From an uncultured Alphaproteobacteria bacterium (GTDB lineage Bacteria; Pseudomonadota; Alphaproteobacteria; Methylaequorales; Methylaequoraceae), in the NCBI GenBank assembly GCA_902522465.1, contig CABYVV010000004.1:1-64000 (forward strand): DNA of 64,000 nt, read 5' to 3'. Numbering within the stretch: position 1 is the stretch's first letter; each line of letters opens with the position of its first letter. Shown one piece after another: positions 8,595 to 17,200 of this stretch. Below the pieces are notes generated by a model. The model saw only the letters and a program-made list of their open reading frames with translations. It was not told the DNA's origin and did not search any database. A program made the position numbers and the translations under genes.

Positions 8595-9731
8595 ATGATT
8601 GATTTAAAAAAAAAAATAAATGTTTGTGAACCACTCATCACTAAAAATGCAAAAAAATATATCAATGATTGTATAGACACTGAATGGATATCTTCTGCTG
8701 GCAAGTATTTGGAAGACTTTGAAAAAAAATGGGCAAAATATTGTGGTGCAGACGAGGGTATTGCCGTTACCAATGGAACCAGCGCACTTCAAGTAGCATT
8801 CAAAAGCTTAAATCTCCAACCAGGAGATGAAGTAATAATGCCTTCTTTTACAATTATTTCGTGTGCCACTGCAATAATTGAAGCGGGTGGAAAACCAGTA
8901 CTCGTAGACTGTTATCCAGACACCTGGTGTCTTAATATTGAACAAATGAAAGAAAAAATTAACAATAAAACAAAAGCAATTTTGGTAGTTCATATGTTTG
9001 GTCATCCAGCTGAGATGGATCCAATTATAAAAGTCGTAAAACGTCATAAACTTTATTTAATTGAAGACGCAGCTGAAGCTCATGGAGCTACTTACAATAA
9101 TAAAAGAGTTGGTTCTTTTGGTGATCTAGCATGTTTCAGTTTTTATGCAAACAAGTTAATAACTACCGGTGAGGGTGGTATGGTTCTTTCTAATAATAAA
9201 AAATTAACAAAAAAAATACGATCACTTAGAAATTTATCATTTAGATCTGATAGAAGGTTTTATCACACTGAGATTGGATACAACTATAGACTTACAAATA
9301 TGCAAGCTGCAATTGGAATAAGTCAAATTGAAAACTTGAAAAATCATATTAATATAAAGAGAAAAAATACTTTTCTTTACAATAAAATCATTAAAAAAAT
9401 GGATCTTCCCTTGAGGCTTCCATCTGAAAACGAAAATTCTAAAAGTGTTTTTTGGATGTACGGAGTTGTTTTAAAAAATAAGAAACTAAATGCAAAAATA
9501 CTGGCTCAGAAACTAGCAAATAGAGGAATTGAAACGCGACCTCTATTTCTTGGGATGCATCAACAACCAGTGTTAAAAAAAATGAAATTATTTAATAATG
9601 AAAAATTTCCTGTTACAGAAGAACTTTCAAGATTTGGTTTGTATTTACCTTCTGGACTAAAATTAAACAAAAAGAAAATCGATTTTATTTGTAATGCACT
9701 AAAAGATATTTTTCATGAATCAAGAAAATAG
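8595..9731 (+). CDS. DegT/DnrJ/EryC1 aminotransferase, GDP-perosamine synthase-like
   Basis: This 378-residue PLP enzyme has VTNGTSALQVAF for phosphate binding, LIEDAAEAHGATYNNKRVGSFGD with the cofactor-stacking Asp, and FSFYANKLITTGEGG with the internal-aldimine Lys. The N-terminus INVCEPLITKNAKKYINDCIDTEWISSAGKYLEDFEKKWAKYCG resembles GDP-perosamine synthases more than other members of the superfamily. That enzyme aminates GDP-4-keto-6-deoxy-mannose, the product of Gmd, encoded here at 32.2 kb. The substrate is therefore an inference; other NDP-4-keto sugars remain possible. The stop overlaps the next gene by 17 bases. Confidence 0.85.
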   Translation: MIDLKKKINVCEPLITKNAKKYINDCIDTEWISSAGKYLEDFEKKWAKYCGADEGIAVTNGTSALQVAFKSLNLQPGDEVIMPSFTIISCATAIIEAGGKPVLVDCYPDTWCLNIEQMKEKINNKTKAILVVHMFGHPAEMDPIIKVVKRHKLYLIEDAAEAHGATYNNKRVGSFGDLACFSFYANKLITTGEGGMVLSNNKKLTKKIRSLRNLSFRSDRRFYHTEIGYNYRLTNMQAAIGISQIENLKNHINIKRKNTFLYNKIIKKMDLPLRLPSENENSKSVFWMYGVVLKNKKLNAKILAQKLANRGIETRPLFLGMHQQPVLKKMKLFNNEKFPVTEELSRFGLYLPSGLKLNKKKIDFICNALKDIFHESRK

Positions 9732-10488
9732 AAGTATTTTTAACGAAGACTATTCAAAATCTTATGATTTAATATATGAAAAAAAAAATTATAACGATGA
9801 ATGTAACCGTATAATAAAATTCATAAAATATAAAAAATCTGTTTCAAATATTTTAGATCTAGGATGTGGGACATGCAGCCATTCAATCATATTATCAAAA
9901 TATGGTTTCAATATTGATGCCATTGACAGATCAGGAAAAATGCTTGAAATTGCCAAAAAAAAAATTGAAAAAAAAAAAATCAGTAACATTAAGTTAATAC
10001 AAGCAGATATCGAAAACTTAGATCTTAAAAATGCTCAGTATGATGTAATTTTATTGCTATTTAATGTGTTAGGTTATTTAAAAAAACCATATCTTTTCTT
10101 TTCTAATTTAAAGAAATACTTAAAAAAAGGTAGTTTAGTGATTTTTGACTTTTGGCATGAAAGTGCAATAATCCAAAATGGACCAAAAAAAACAAAAAAA
10201 AATTTTGAAAAAGCAGAAGTTAACTTGACAAAGATTTCTCAAGGAAAAGTAAATCAAAAAGACAAGACAATAATAATTAACATCCAAACCTATGAGAAAG
10301 AAAAAAATGCAGTAATCACTAAAAATGAAGAAGAGCACCATATCAAGTATTATAATATTGAATCACTTACTTTAAATTTGATTAATGAGGGTTTTAAAGT
10401 TCTAAAATTTGAAGATTTTGAAAACGATGGATGCTTACCCAGTAAAGAAAACTGGAGCGCCTATTGTGTTTCTAAATATCTAGGATGA
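9715..10488 (+). CDS. Class I SAM methyltransferase, possibly amino-sugar N-methyltransferase
   Basis: The SAM-binding core reads VSNILDLGCGTCSHSIILSKYGFNIDAIDRSGKMLEIAKKK, followed by LIQADIENLDL and YDVILLLFNVLGYLKKP. The start FNEDYSKSYDLIYEKKNYNDEC and the LFNVLGYL stretch are reminiscent of the DesVI/TylM1-type sugar N,N-dimethyltransferases. Its start lies inside the aminotransferase gene, so the two are probably translated together. From that I infer methylation of the 4-amino sugar made upstream. At 257 residues it is a normal length. O-methylation cannot be excluded. Confidence 0.75.
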   Translation: MNQENRSIFNEDYSKSYDLIYEKKNYNDECNRIIKFIKYKKSVSNILDLGCGTCSHSIILSKYGFNIDAIDRSGKMLEIAKKKIEKKKISNIKLIQADIENLDLKNAQYDVILLLFNVLGYLKKPYLFFSNLKKYLKKGSLVIFDFWHESAIIQNGPKKTKKNFEKAEVNLTKISQGKVNQKDKTIIINIQTYEKEKNAVITKNEEEHHIKYYNIESLTLNLINEGFKVLKFEDFENDGCLPSKENWSAYCVSKYLG

Positions 10489-10503
10489 AACGTTAAATAG
10501 TGC

Positions 10504-11736
10504 ATGAAAATAAAAAATTGTAGATTCTGTGGACACAAAAAATTAAACCTTTTTTTAGATCTAGGTTATTGTCAGCCAGCCGATCAATTTCTGAGCATCC
10601 CTTTCTCAAAAAGCAACGCACAGATATACCCATTAGAAGTAGTAAAATGTGATAATTGTCATTTAGTCCAATTAAATTATACCTGTTCAGGAAAAATTCT
10701 ATATCAACAAGATTATCCTTATGAATCAGATATTACAAAACAGGGCAGGAAACATTGGAAAGAATTTGCAAAGAGTGTAGTTAAAAGGTTTGCTTTAGGA
10801 AGTGATGATTTAGTTATTGATATTGGAAGCAACGTAGGCGAACTTTTATCAAACTTTAAAAATGAGAAAGTCAAAGTTCAGGGAATAGACCCAGCGGAAA
10901 ATATTGCTAAAAAAGCAGAAACAAGGGGGATTCCTACAATTAACGCTTTTTTTAATAAGACAATAATTAATATTTTAAAAAAGAAAAACCTACATCCAAA
11001 GGTAATAACCGGAACTAATGTTTTTGCACATATTGATGATATAAGTGGATCGTTAAATGTTGTAAAAGCAATTCTGCTTCCTGATGGTATCTTTATAATT
11101 GAAGCACCATACCTGAAAAATTTACTTGATGGTTTAGAGTACGATACGATTTATCATGAACATTTATGCTACCTTTCTGTTACACCCCTCGAAGCACTCT
11201 TTAAAAAATTTGAGTTAGAAATATTTGATATAGATTTTCAAAAGATACATGGAGGATCAATCAGAGTTTTCGTTCAACATACGAATGGGGTCCATAAAAG
11301 GTCACCAAAAGTACAAAAGATTTTAGAGGAAGAGGAGAAACAAAAAATACATGATATCAATTATTTAAAAGAATTTGCTGAAAAAGTTGTTGATCACAAA
11401 GTTCAATTAATAACTCTCCTCAAAACGTTAAAAAGAGAAGGTAAGAAGGTGGCAGCTGTTGGTGCACCTGCTAAAGGGATGACTCTTCTAAATTATTGTG
11501 ATATTAACAAGAATTTTTTAGAATTTGTAACCGAAGTGTCAAAACTCAAAATAAATAAATACTGCCCTGGAACAGATTTGAAAATTATTGGTGACAATGA
11601 ATTGATAAAACAAAATATTGATTATGCTTTAATTTTACCATGGAATTTTAAAGACGAGATCATGAGCAACCTTAAAGAGTTTAGAGATGGTGGTGGAAAA
11701 TTTATAATACCACTTCCAAAGGTAACAATTTTATGA
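10504..11736 (+). CDS. NDP-hexose C-methyltransferase family protein (zinc-binding, three-domain)
   Basis: This 410-residue protein has the three-part build of TylC3/NovU-like sugar methyltransferases. The N-terminal zinc site is CRFCGHKKLNLFLDLGYCQPADQFL...VKCDNCHLVQL. A SAM-binding core follows, DDLVIDIGSNVGELLSNFKNEKVKVQGIDPAENIAKKA, and the C-terminal domain contains VAAVGAPAKGMTLLNYCDI. Some members methylate carbon in NDP-keto sugars; others have different acceptors. It is 15 bp behind the previous methyltransferase gene on the same strand and 12 bp ahead of the cupin gene, so all belong to one operon. Confidence 0.82.
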   Translation: MKIKNCRFCGHKKLNLFLDLGYCQPADQFLSIPFSKSNAQIYPLEVVKCDNCHLVQLNYTCSGKILYQQDYPYESDITKQGRKHWKEFAKSVVKRFALGSDDLVIDIGSNVGELLSNFKNEKVKVQGIDPAENIAKKAETRGIPTINAFFNKTIINILKKKNLHPKVITGTNVFAHIDDISGSLNVVKAILLPDGIFIIEAPYLKNLLDGLEYDTIYHEHLCYLSVTPLEALFKKFELEIFDIDFQKIHGGSIRVFVQHTNGVHKRSPKVQKILEEEEKQKIHDINYLKEFAEKVVDHKVQLITLLKTLKREGKKVAAVGAPAKGMTLLNYCDINKNFLEFVTEVSKLKINKYCPGTDLKIIGDNELIKQNIDYALILPWNFKDEIMSNLKEFRDGGGKFIIPLPKVTIL

Positions 11737-11748
11737 TTAAAAGTTATC

Positions 11749-12126
11749 ATGATTATTAAGCACATTACAAAGGATTTTGAGGATCACAGAGGGGTGATTT
11801 CAGACATCCTCGTTAAAGAGAGGATTGATTATGTAACAATCATTTATAATAACAAAGGAGCAATTAGAGGCAACCACTACCATAAGGAAACAATCCAATT
11901 TTTGTATGTTCTTGAAGGTTCAATTTTGGTTGCATCGCAAAAAAAGGGAGAAGAAGTAGAAGAGGAAGTTTTAAAAAAAGGAAGTTTATTGTTCAATGAA
12001 GCTTACGAAGCTCACGCAATAAAATCATTAGAAGATAGTAAATTATTAATCTTAACACGAGGTCTTAGAGGAGGTAAAGACTATGAGACTGACACCTACA
12101 AGCTTGAGAAACCCTTAATAAAATAA
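11749..12126 (+). CDS. Stand-alone cupin, sugar-pathway type
   Basis: A single-domain cupin of 125 residues. The metal-binding first motif reads RGNHYHKETIQFLYVLEGSI and the second is KGSLLFNEAYEAHAIKSLEDS. The opening KDFEDHRGVISDIL resembles the RGxL start of NDP-sugar epimerases and isomerases, and the context (aminotransferase, two methyltransferases) points to sugar modification such as ketoisomerisation or epimerisation. The reaction cannot be read from the sequence. It ends one base before a convergent gene. Confidence 0.7.
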   Translation: MIIKHITKDFEDHRGVISDILVKERIDYVTIIYNNKGAIRGNHYHKETIQFLYVLEGSILVASQKKGEEVEEEVLKKGSLLFNEAYEAHAIKSLEDSKLLILTRGLRGGKDYETDTYKLEKPLIK

Positions 12127-12855
12127 TCACTTATTTTTATATCCAATGACCACAAAATTAGACTTAAAGAGAAATAATCTTACAAAAAAGATCTTGAACT
12201 TGAAGTTATCTGTTAGATGAAAAGTTAGTTTATTAAGCTGTTTTTTTGATAATAAATTAAGATTTTCTTCTTTACTAAAAAACTGAAAACCTAATATTTT
12301 AAGAATTCTAGCGAAAAATCTATTTGGCAACCAATGTAACAAAAGGAGTTTTGTATGAAATTCAATTGGATGAAATTTGTTAGGGGTAGTAAATACTATG
12401 TATTTCTTTGATAATCTTATCATATTTTGAATCATTTTTCTTTGGTTATCAAAACTACCCACGTGCTCAATAACAGCAGAAGAAATTACTAAGTCAGATC
12501 TGAAAGATTTTAATTCTTTATCTCCAAGATCCTCTGTAATAGATTTTACAAGTGTTGAATCAAAATCACCTGAGGAGATATTTTGATTTGATAATGATTT
12601 TTTTTTTTTTACCGGGATGTTATTGATAATATAGTTTGAACTTTCAAATGAAGAATCTTCGGTTGTCCCAATATCTAAACAATCCTTAACCAATTTTAAA
12701 TTTAGTTCATTTTTAATAAGGTTTAAAATTTCTACTCTTTTGGCTTTTACGATCCTATCGATAAAATTAAAGTGAAAAATAGCATGAATTTTTTTTTGAA
12801 ACATCTTTGCAATATTATCATAAAGAAATTTAAAATATAAATTTTTTTGAATCAA
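12127..12855 (-). CDS. Methyltransferase type 11-like protein
   Basis: A class I methyltransferase fold is suggested by LNLKLVKDCLDIGTTEDSS (motif I region), FRSDLVISSAVIEHVGSFDNQRKMIQNMIRLSKKYIVFTTPNKFHPIEFHTKLLLLHWLPNRFF. The latter is typical of glycan-cluster methyltransferases with EHV and TPN motifs. The ORF-track start at 12855 is TTG; an ATG at 12804 (MFQKKIHAIFHF) is a plausible alternative and neither has a strong ribosome site. Role beyond methyl transfer is unknown. Confidence 0.68.
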   Translation of the reverse strand: MIQKNLYFKFLYDNIAKMFQKKIHAIFHFNFIDRIVKAKRVEILNLIKNELNLKLVKDCLDIGTTEDSSFESSNYIINNIPVKKKKSLSNQNISSGDFDSTLVKSITEDLGDKELKSFRSDLVISSAVIEHVGSFDNQRKMIQNMIRLSKKYIVFTTPNKFHPIEFHTKLLLLHWLPNRFFARILKILGFQFFSKEENLNLLSKKQLNKLTFHLTDNFKFKIFFVRLFLFKSNFVVIGYKNK

Positions 12856-12915
12856 TAATTAGTTTTAATTCTGGTAAATACTAATTTTTTTTTTAAGATT
12901 GAAAAGGGAATTTAA

Positions 12916-14391
12916 ATGAGCGGAATTTATAGTAAAATAATTTTTATTTGTCTATTTTTAAGTTACATAATTTTAAGTAATAATAATATTTATGACACAT
13001 TGTTTATTGATATCGCGCACAATGATTTAAATAAATTTTATTTTTATTTTTTTGTTAATATACTTTTTTTTATTTCTTTTTTTTTATGTCTTTTACTTAA
13101 AAACTCAATAATAAAATTTTTCCTTTGTATCAGTTTTTTGTTTTCTGCATTTGCAAGTCAAGTGTTCCAGGACATTTCTGGAAATATCATAAACATTAAT
13201 GATATTGAAATAGCTTTATTAAACCTAAATTCTTTAGGAGATTTTATTCAAGAATACAGTAGTATTATAATTCCAAATTTCTTAGTTTTAATCTATGGAT
13301 TTCTACTTCTTATTTTTTTTAAAGTATCACAACTTCATATAAATAAAGACGGATACGTTTATTCTGGAATAATTCTTATAATTTGTTTCTTGGTTACATT
13401 ATCAATAAAAAGAGGTGGGTTTGCAACCCAAGGTTTGCCAACTCAACTTCAAGCAGTTATTCCAATACCCAGTCTTATGATTACAAAAAATTTTGAATTT
13501 GAAAATGAAAAAATAATCATTGAAGAGGAAAGGAATGAAAATATTGTTTTGATAATAGATGAAAGTGTGTCATTTGAATTTTTCATGCAAGCAATTGAAA
13601 TTGATGACTCTGAAAATGAGTATTTTAATAATACCAAGAAGTTTTACTCGATACATAATTGTAGTGCACAATCAGTATTTTCTCTAATGAATGGTCTAAA
13701 AGTTAATGACGAAAAAATTATTATTAGGAAAAACCTATGGGTAATAGCTAAAGAAAATGGATATGAAACAGTCTATCTTTCTGGGCAAGAAAAAGAAAAT
13801 AATTACCAATATCTTCAAAGCCCTAATGATATACGGAATATTGACAAAAAAATTTTTTTCAGCAAGTATGATCATAAAAAAAGAGATAAGGAAATTCTTG
13901 AAAATTTGATTCCAATTTTAAAAAAAGGAAAAAAAAAATTTGTTGTAGTAATTAAAAATGGATCTCATTTTCCATATCATAATAAGTTCGATTTAGACAA
14001 ATATGGGCTTAATAAAGAAAATAATGATGAACTCATTTACACTTATAGTTTAAAGGAAAATAGTGTTGAGTTTTTAAAAAAATTATTTGTCAGCATCGAT
14101 GAAGACACAAGAGTCCTATATTTATCTGATCATGGACAAGCTTTTCAAAATAAAAGTTTTAAGCATTGTAATAGTACTAATCCGTCAATTAATGAGTGGA
14201 AAGTTCCATTTATATATTACGATGTTCAAGGTAATAATATCGAAGATATTAATAATCTAGAGGTTTATGATTTAGTTTTGTCACTTTTTGGAATTAAACG
14301 GGAAAAATTTAAACCTTCTACAAACTATTTATTTTATGGTAACTTAAATACGCGATTTGATACCAACTTAAAGTTTAAAAAAACTCGATAG
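12916..14391 (+). CDS. Sulfatase-fold membrane phosphotransferase (phosphoethanolamine/phosphoglycerol transferase like)
   Basis: The first 170 residues hold about four or five membrane helices; the rest is a periplasmic alkaline-phosphatase-like domain. The metal and nucleophile sites can be seen: NIVLIIDES (Asp215, Glu216), HNCSAQSVFSLMNG with Ser250 or a neighbour as nucleophile, KNGSHFPYHNKFD, and YLSDHGQAF (Asp405, His406). Most EptA and LtaS-type enzymes use Thr as nucleophile, so a Ser in this place is unusual. The family transfers phosphoethanolamine or phosphoglycerol from phospholipids to lipid A or glycans. A GDPD-like gene follows after four bases. Confidence 0.75.
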   Translation: MSGIYSKIIFICLFLSYIILSNNNIYDTLFIDIAHNDLNKFYFYFFVNILFFISFFLCLLLKNSIIKFFLCISFLFSAFASQVFQDISGNIININDIEIALLNLNSLGDFIQEYSSIIIPNFLVLIYGFLLLIFFKVSQLHINKDGYVYSGIILIICFLVTLSIKRGGFATQGLPTQLQAVIPIPSLMITKNFEFENEKIIIEEERNENIVLIIDESVSFEFFMQAIEIDDSENEYFNNTKKFYSIHNCSAQSVFSLMNGLKVNDEKIIIRKNLWVIAKENGYETVYLSGQEKENNYQYLQSPNDIRNIDKKIFFSKYDHKKRDKEILENLIPILKKGKKKFVVVIKNGSHFPYHNKFDLDKYGLNKENNDELIYTYSLKENSVEFLKKLFVSIDEDTRVLYLSDHGQAFQNKSFKHCNSTNPSINEWKVPFIYYDVQGNNIEDINNLEVYDLVLSLFGIKREKFKPSTNYLFYGNLNTRFDTNLKFKKTR

Positions 14392-14395
14392 ATCT

Positions 14396-15100
14396 TTGAA
14401 AATCATTATTATATTTACTCTTGTTTGCAGTTTTTTATTCCAACTAAAAAAAATATCATCTAAGCAAATGTTCGAGCATACAGAAGTTTGGTTGCATAGA
14501 GGACAAGAGAAATCAAAAGATTTGCAAAGTACATTCAAATTAGTTGAAAAAAAATCATGGGGAGGAGTTGAGTTGGATATATTTTTTAATAAAAATGATA
14601 AAATCTTTTATATTACCCACGATTATTCAAATGAATCTTCAAATACGCCGTATAGTTTAAATGATATAAATCAATTTGAAGGTAAAAAATTGTGGTTAGA
14701 TTTTAAGAATTTAAAAGACGTCAAGTTCTCTGAGCTTTCCAAATTGAAAGATCAACTAAAAGGACTTGGAAAAAAAAATTTTATATTTTTAGAAAGTCAG
14801 AACTTTTTGAAATTAAAAATTTTGCAAAATCATACAGTAAAATCTATATTTCGTCCTCCACTTGTAAGTGATAACAAACTGTTCTTATTCTTATTAAAAT
14901 ATTTTATTGATATCTTTAATTATGATTATGTGAGCGTACCTTATAAACAACTTAATCTATTTAAAAAATTTTTTGAGAAAGGTAAAGTTGTAACTTTTAC
15001 GGTGAATTCGCCTGAGACTCTTTGTCAATTATTGAAAGATAACTTTACAAAAGTAGTCTTAAGCACAATTAATCCAGATAAAATTAAATGTGAATACTAA
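14396..15100 (+). CDS. Glycerophosphodiester phosphodiesterase-like protein
   Basis: After an N-terminal hydrophobic stretch (residues 2-16, signal or anchor) come EVWLHRGQE with His34-Arg35, GGVELDIFF with Glu59 and Asp61, and FYITHDYS with His75-Asp76. These match the HRG, E-x-D and HD sites of the GDPD TIM barrel. The usual PENT box is not conserved. The start is TTG, four bases after the phosphotransferase stop, implying coupled translation. The pair could process glycerophosphate groups on a surface polymer; that is inference. At 234 residues it is of normal family length. Confidence 0.68.
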   Translation: MKIIIIFTLVCSFLFQLKKISSKQMFEHTEVWLHRGQEKSKDLQSTFKLVEKKSWGGVELDIFFNKNDKIFYITHDYSNESSNTPYSLNDINQFEGKKLWLDFKNLKDVKFSELSKLKDQLKGLGKKNFIFLESQNFLKLKILQNHTVKSIFRPPLVSDNKLFLFLLKYFIDIFNYDYVSVPYKQLNLFKKFFEKGKVVTFTVNSPETLCQLLKDNFTKVVLSTINPDKIKCEY

Positions 15101-15101
15101 T

Positions 15102-15980
15102 TTAAAATTTTATAAAATCTTTAACATAATCTTTTAGATCTACTTTTCCAATTTTCTCAATAACTTTTTTTTCTCTAACTTTTTTTACAAAAGAAGGAGT
15201 ATACCGCTCCCCTGGTCTCTCGGGAATTAATATGTAATCTGATTTAAACATCTTTGCAATTTGAAATATGGTATATGAATTTTTTGATCTGATTGAATAA
15301 TGAGAATTTTTGTTTTCCAATAAAGCAAGCATACATGTGTCAATTGTGTCATCTATATGAGTAAAATATCTTTTCTGAGTTCCTGGTTTGACTATTGGTA
15401 AGGGAATACCTTTTCTCTTGTAATCCTCAAATATTCCAATTACAGCTCCCATTTTCTTATTTCCTATTTGTTTTGATCCATAAACATTATAAAAGTAGAT
15501 AATCTCAAATTGTAAATTAAACCAATCATGATAATTAAGAATAAAATTAAGGTTATGAGTTTTAGTGAATGCATAAGGTGAAAGATTCTGATCCTTAAAA
15601 TTGTTTCCGAAGGCAGAAGAAGTAGCAGAGTAAATAATTTTTATTTCATTAATTCTGCAGAATTCAATTACCGAAATAGTTCCATGAATATTTGAGTTTA
15701 TAAGCTCTTCAGAATATTCAAAACTTTGCGCAATTCTTGAAAATTCTCCAAAATGAAAAATGCATTTTATGCTATTCTTAAATTTATCTAATTTTTTAGC
15801 AATATTTCTTGTATCACATTTAAGATATTTTACTCTTTCATTAATAATATGATTTTTTTTTGACCCTGAAAAATAGTTATCTAAACATATCAAATTGTAT
15901 TCTGTTTCTTTAAGTAATCTAGATATTAAATTTGATCCAATGAATCCAGCTCCACCGGTAACTACAACAAATTGTTTCAT
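15102..15980 (-). CDS. NAD-dependent nucleotide-sugar epimerase/dehydratase (extended SDR)
   Basis: The N-terminal Rossmann motif is VVVTGGAGFIGSNLISRLL, followed by CLDNYFSGSKKN. The catalytic Ser region is IIYSATSSAFGN and the Tyr-x3-Lys pair lies in SPYAFTKTHNL. KPGTQKRYFTHIDDTID is the usual substrate-side region of UDP-glucose 4-epimerase-like SDRs. The length is 292 residues, a little short. Substrate is unknown; the glycan region around it suggests an NDP-hexose. It converges with the GDPD-like gene, with one base between them. Confidence 0.83.
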   Translation of the reverse strand: MKQFVVVTGGAGFIGSNLISRLLKETEYNLICLDNYFSGSKKNHIINERVKYLKCDTRNIAKKLDKFKNSIKCIFHFGEFSRIAQSFEYSEELINSNIHGTISVIEFCRINEIKIIYSATSSAFGNNFKDQNLSPYAFTKTHNLNFILNYHDWFNLQFEIIYFYNVYGSKQIGNKKMGAVIGIFEDYKRKGIPLPIVKPGTQKRYFTHIDDTIDTCMLALLENKNSHYSIRSKNSYTIFQIAKMFKSDYILIPERPGERYTPSFVKKVREKKVIEKIGKVDLKDYVKDFIKF

Positions 15981-16096
15981 CTTGTTAAATTTTGCGAAAA
16001 TAATATCATAAGATCAAATTTATTTTTTTAATATATTTTTAAGATTCTTTTTTCTTAATTGTAGAGTATTTTAACTATTGATAAAGTGTTACTTCT

Positions 16097-17194
16097 ATGA
16101 TTTTAAGTGTAGTTATTCCTTGCCTAAATGAAAGTGAAACAATAGCTATTTGTATAAAAAAATCAATAAAGCAAATTAAGTTACTAAAAATTAAAGGTGA
16201 AGTTATTGTTGCAGATAATGGATCAATTGACGGATCTATAGAAATTGCAAAAAAAAATGGAGCAAAAGTCATACATGTTAGAGAAAAGGGATATGGTGCC
16301 GCACTTAGAGCCGGTTTTTCAGCTGCCAAAGGAAAATACATAATAATGGGTGATGGAGATGACAGTTATGATTTCAATTTCATAAATAAGTTTTACAGGA
16401 AAATTGAAAAAGGGTACGACCTTGTTCAAGGTTGTAGATTTCCATCTGGAGGGGGAATAATTGAAAAAGGAGCAATGCCAATTTCGCACAGATTAGTTGG
16501 CAATCCCTTCTTGACTAAGGTTTCTAGATTTCTTCATAAAGTTCCTTTTAACGATATGTACTGTGGTATGAAAATGTTCCGTAAATCATTTTTAGACAAG
16601 TTATCTTTCTTCTCAACCGGAATGGTATTCTGTATGGAATTGGTAATAAAATTTCACAACCATGGATCAAAATCTTGCGAATTGCCAATAATTTTTAAAA
16701 AAGACGGAAGAAAAAAAGGTAAAAGTCATATTAGAACATTTTATGATGGATTCAGTACATTAAAATTTTTGCTAATTTGCTGTCCAAAATGGTTATTCTT
16801 TATACCCTCCCTAATTTTGTTTCTGATATCTACTTACCACGTTTTCAATTCCCATTTTTCATTTTCAGAATCAGAATTATTTAAAATATTTTTTCTCCAG
16901 ATTTTATCAATTCAACTGTTAATGTTAGGTCTATTTGCATCAGTGCTATCTGAAAAAATAGGACTGGGTGAAAACAAATATTTAAAAAGTTTCTTCAAAT
17001 ATTTCACACTTTCACTTGCAATTATTTTATTTTCAATAATTGGGACTCTCTCTTTATTTACTAAGATATTTATAATTCAAGAAACTTATCCTGAATATCT
17101 TTCAACTATTTGCGACTACATAGTTTTTCTGTCAATTATGATCATTTTTAATTCATTTTTCGTATCATTGTTAAACATAGAAAAAGAAATTTAG
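16097..17194 (+). CDS. Family 2 glycosyltransferase with C-terminal membrane helices
   Basis: The GT-A domain opens with LSVVIPCLNESETIAICIKKSIKQI and contains GEVIVADNGSIDGS, the KGYGAALRAGFSAAKGKYIIMGDGDDSYDF donor/metal region and YCGMKMFRKSFL. After residue 230 there are four hydrophobic segments. The build resembles dolichol-phosphate or polyprenyl-phosphate glucosyltransferases that charge a lipid carrier. I infer a role in supplying lipid-linked sugar to the surface-glycan pathway. It is transcribed alone, between convergent neighbours. Confidence 0.83.
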   Translation: MILSVVIPCLNESETIAICIKKSIKQIKLLKIKGEVIVADNGSIDGSIEIAKKNGAKVIHVREKGYGAALRAGFSAAKGKYIIMGDGDDSYDFNFINKFYRKIEKGYDLVQGCRFPSGGGIIEKGAMPISHRLVGNPFLTKVSRFLHKVPFNDMYCGMKMFRKSFLDKLSFFSTGMVFCMELVIKFHNHGSKSCELPIIFKKDGRKKGKSHIRTFYDGFSTLKFLLICCPKWLFFIPSLILFLISTYHVFNSHFSFSESELFKIFFLQILSIQLLMLGLFASVLSEKIGLGENKYLKSFFKYFTLSLAIILFSIIGTLSLFTKIFIIQETYPEYLSTICDYIVFLSIMIIFNSFFVSLLNIEKEI

Positions 17195-17200
17195 AAAATT

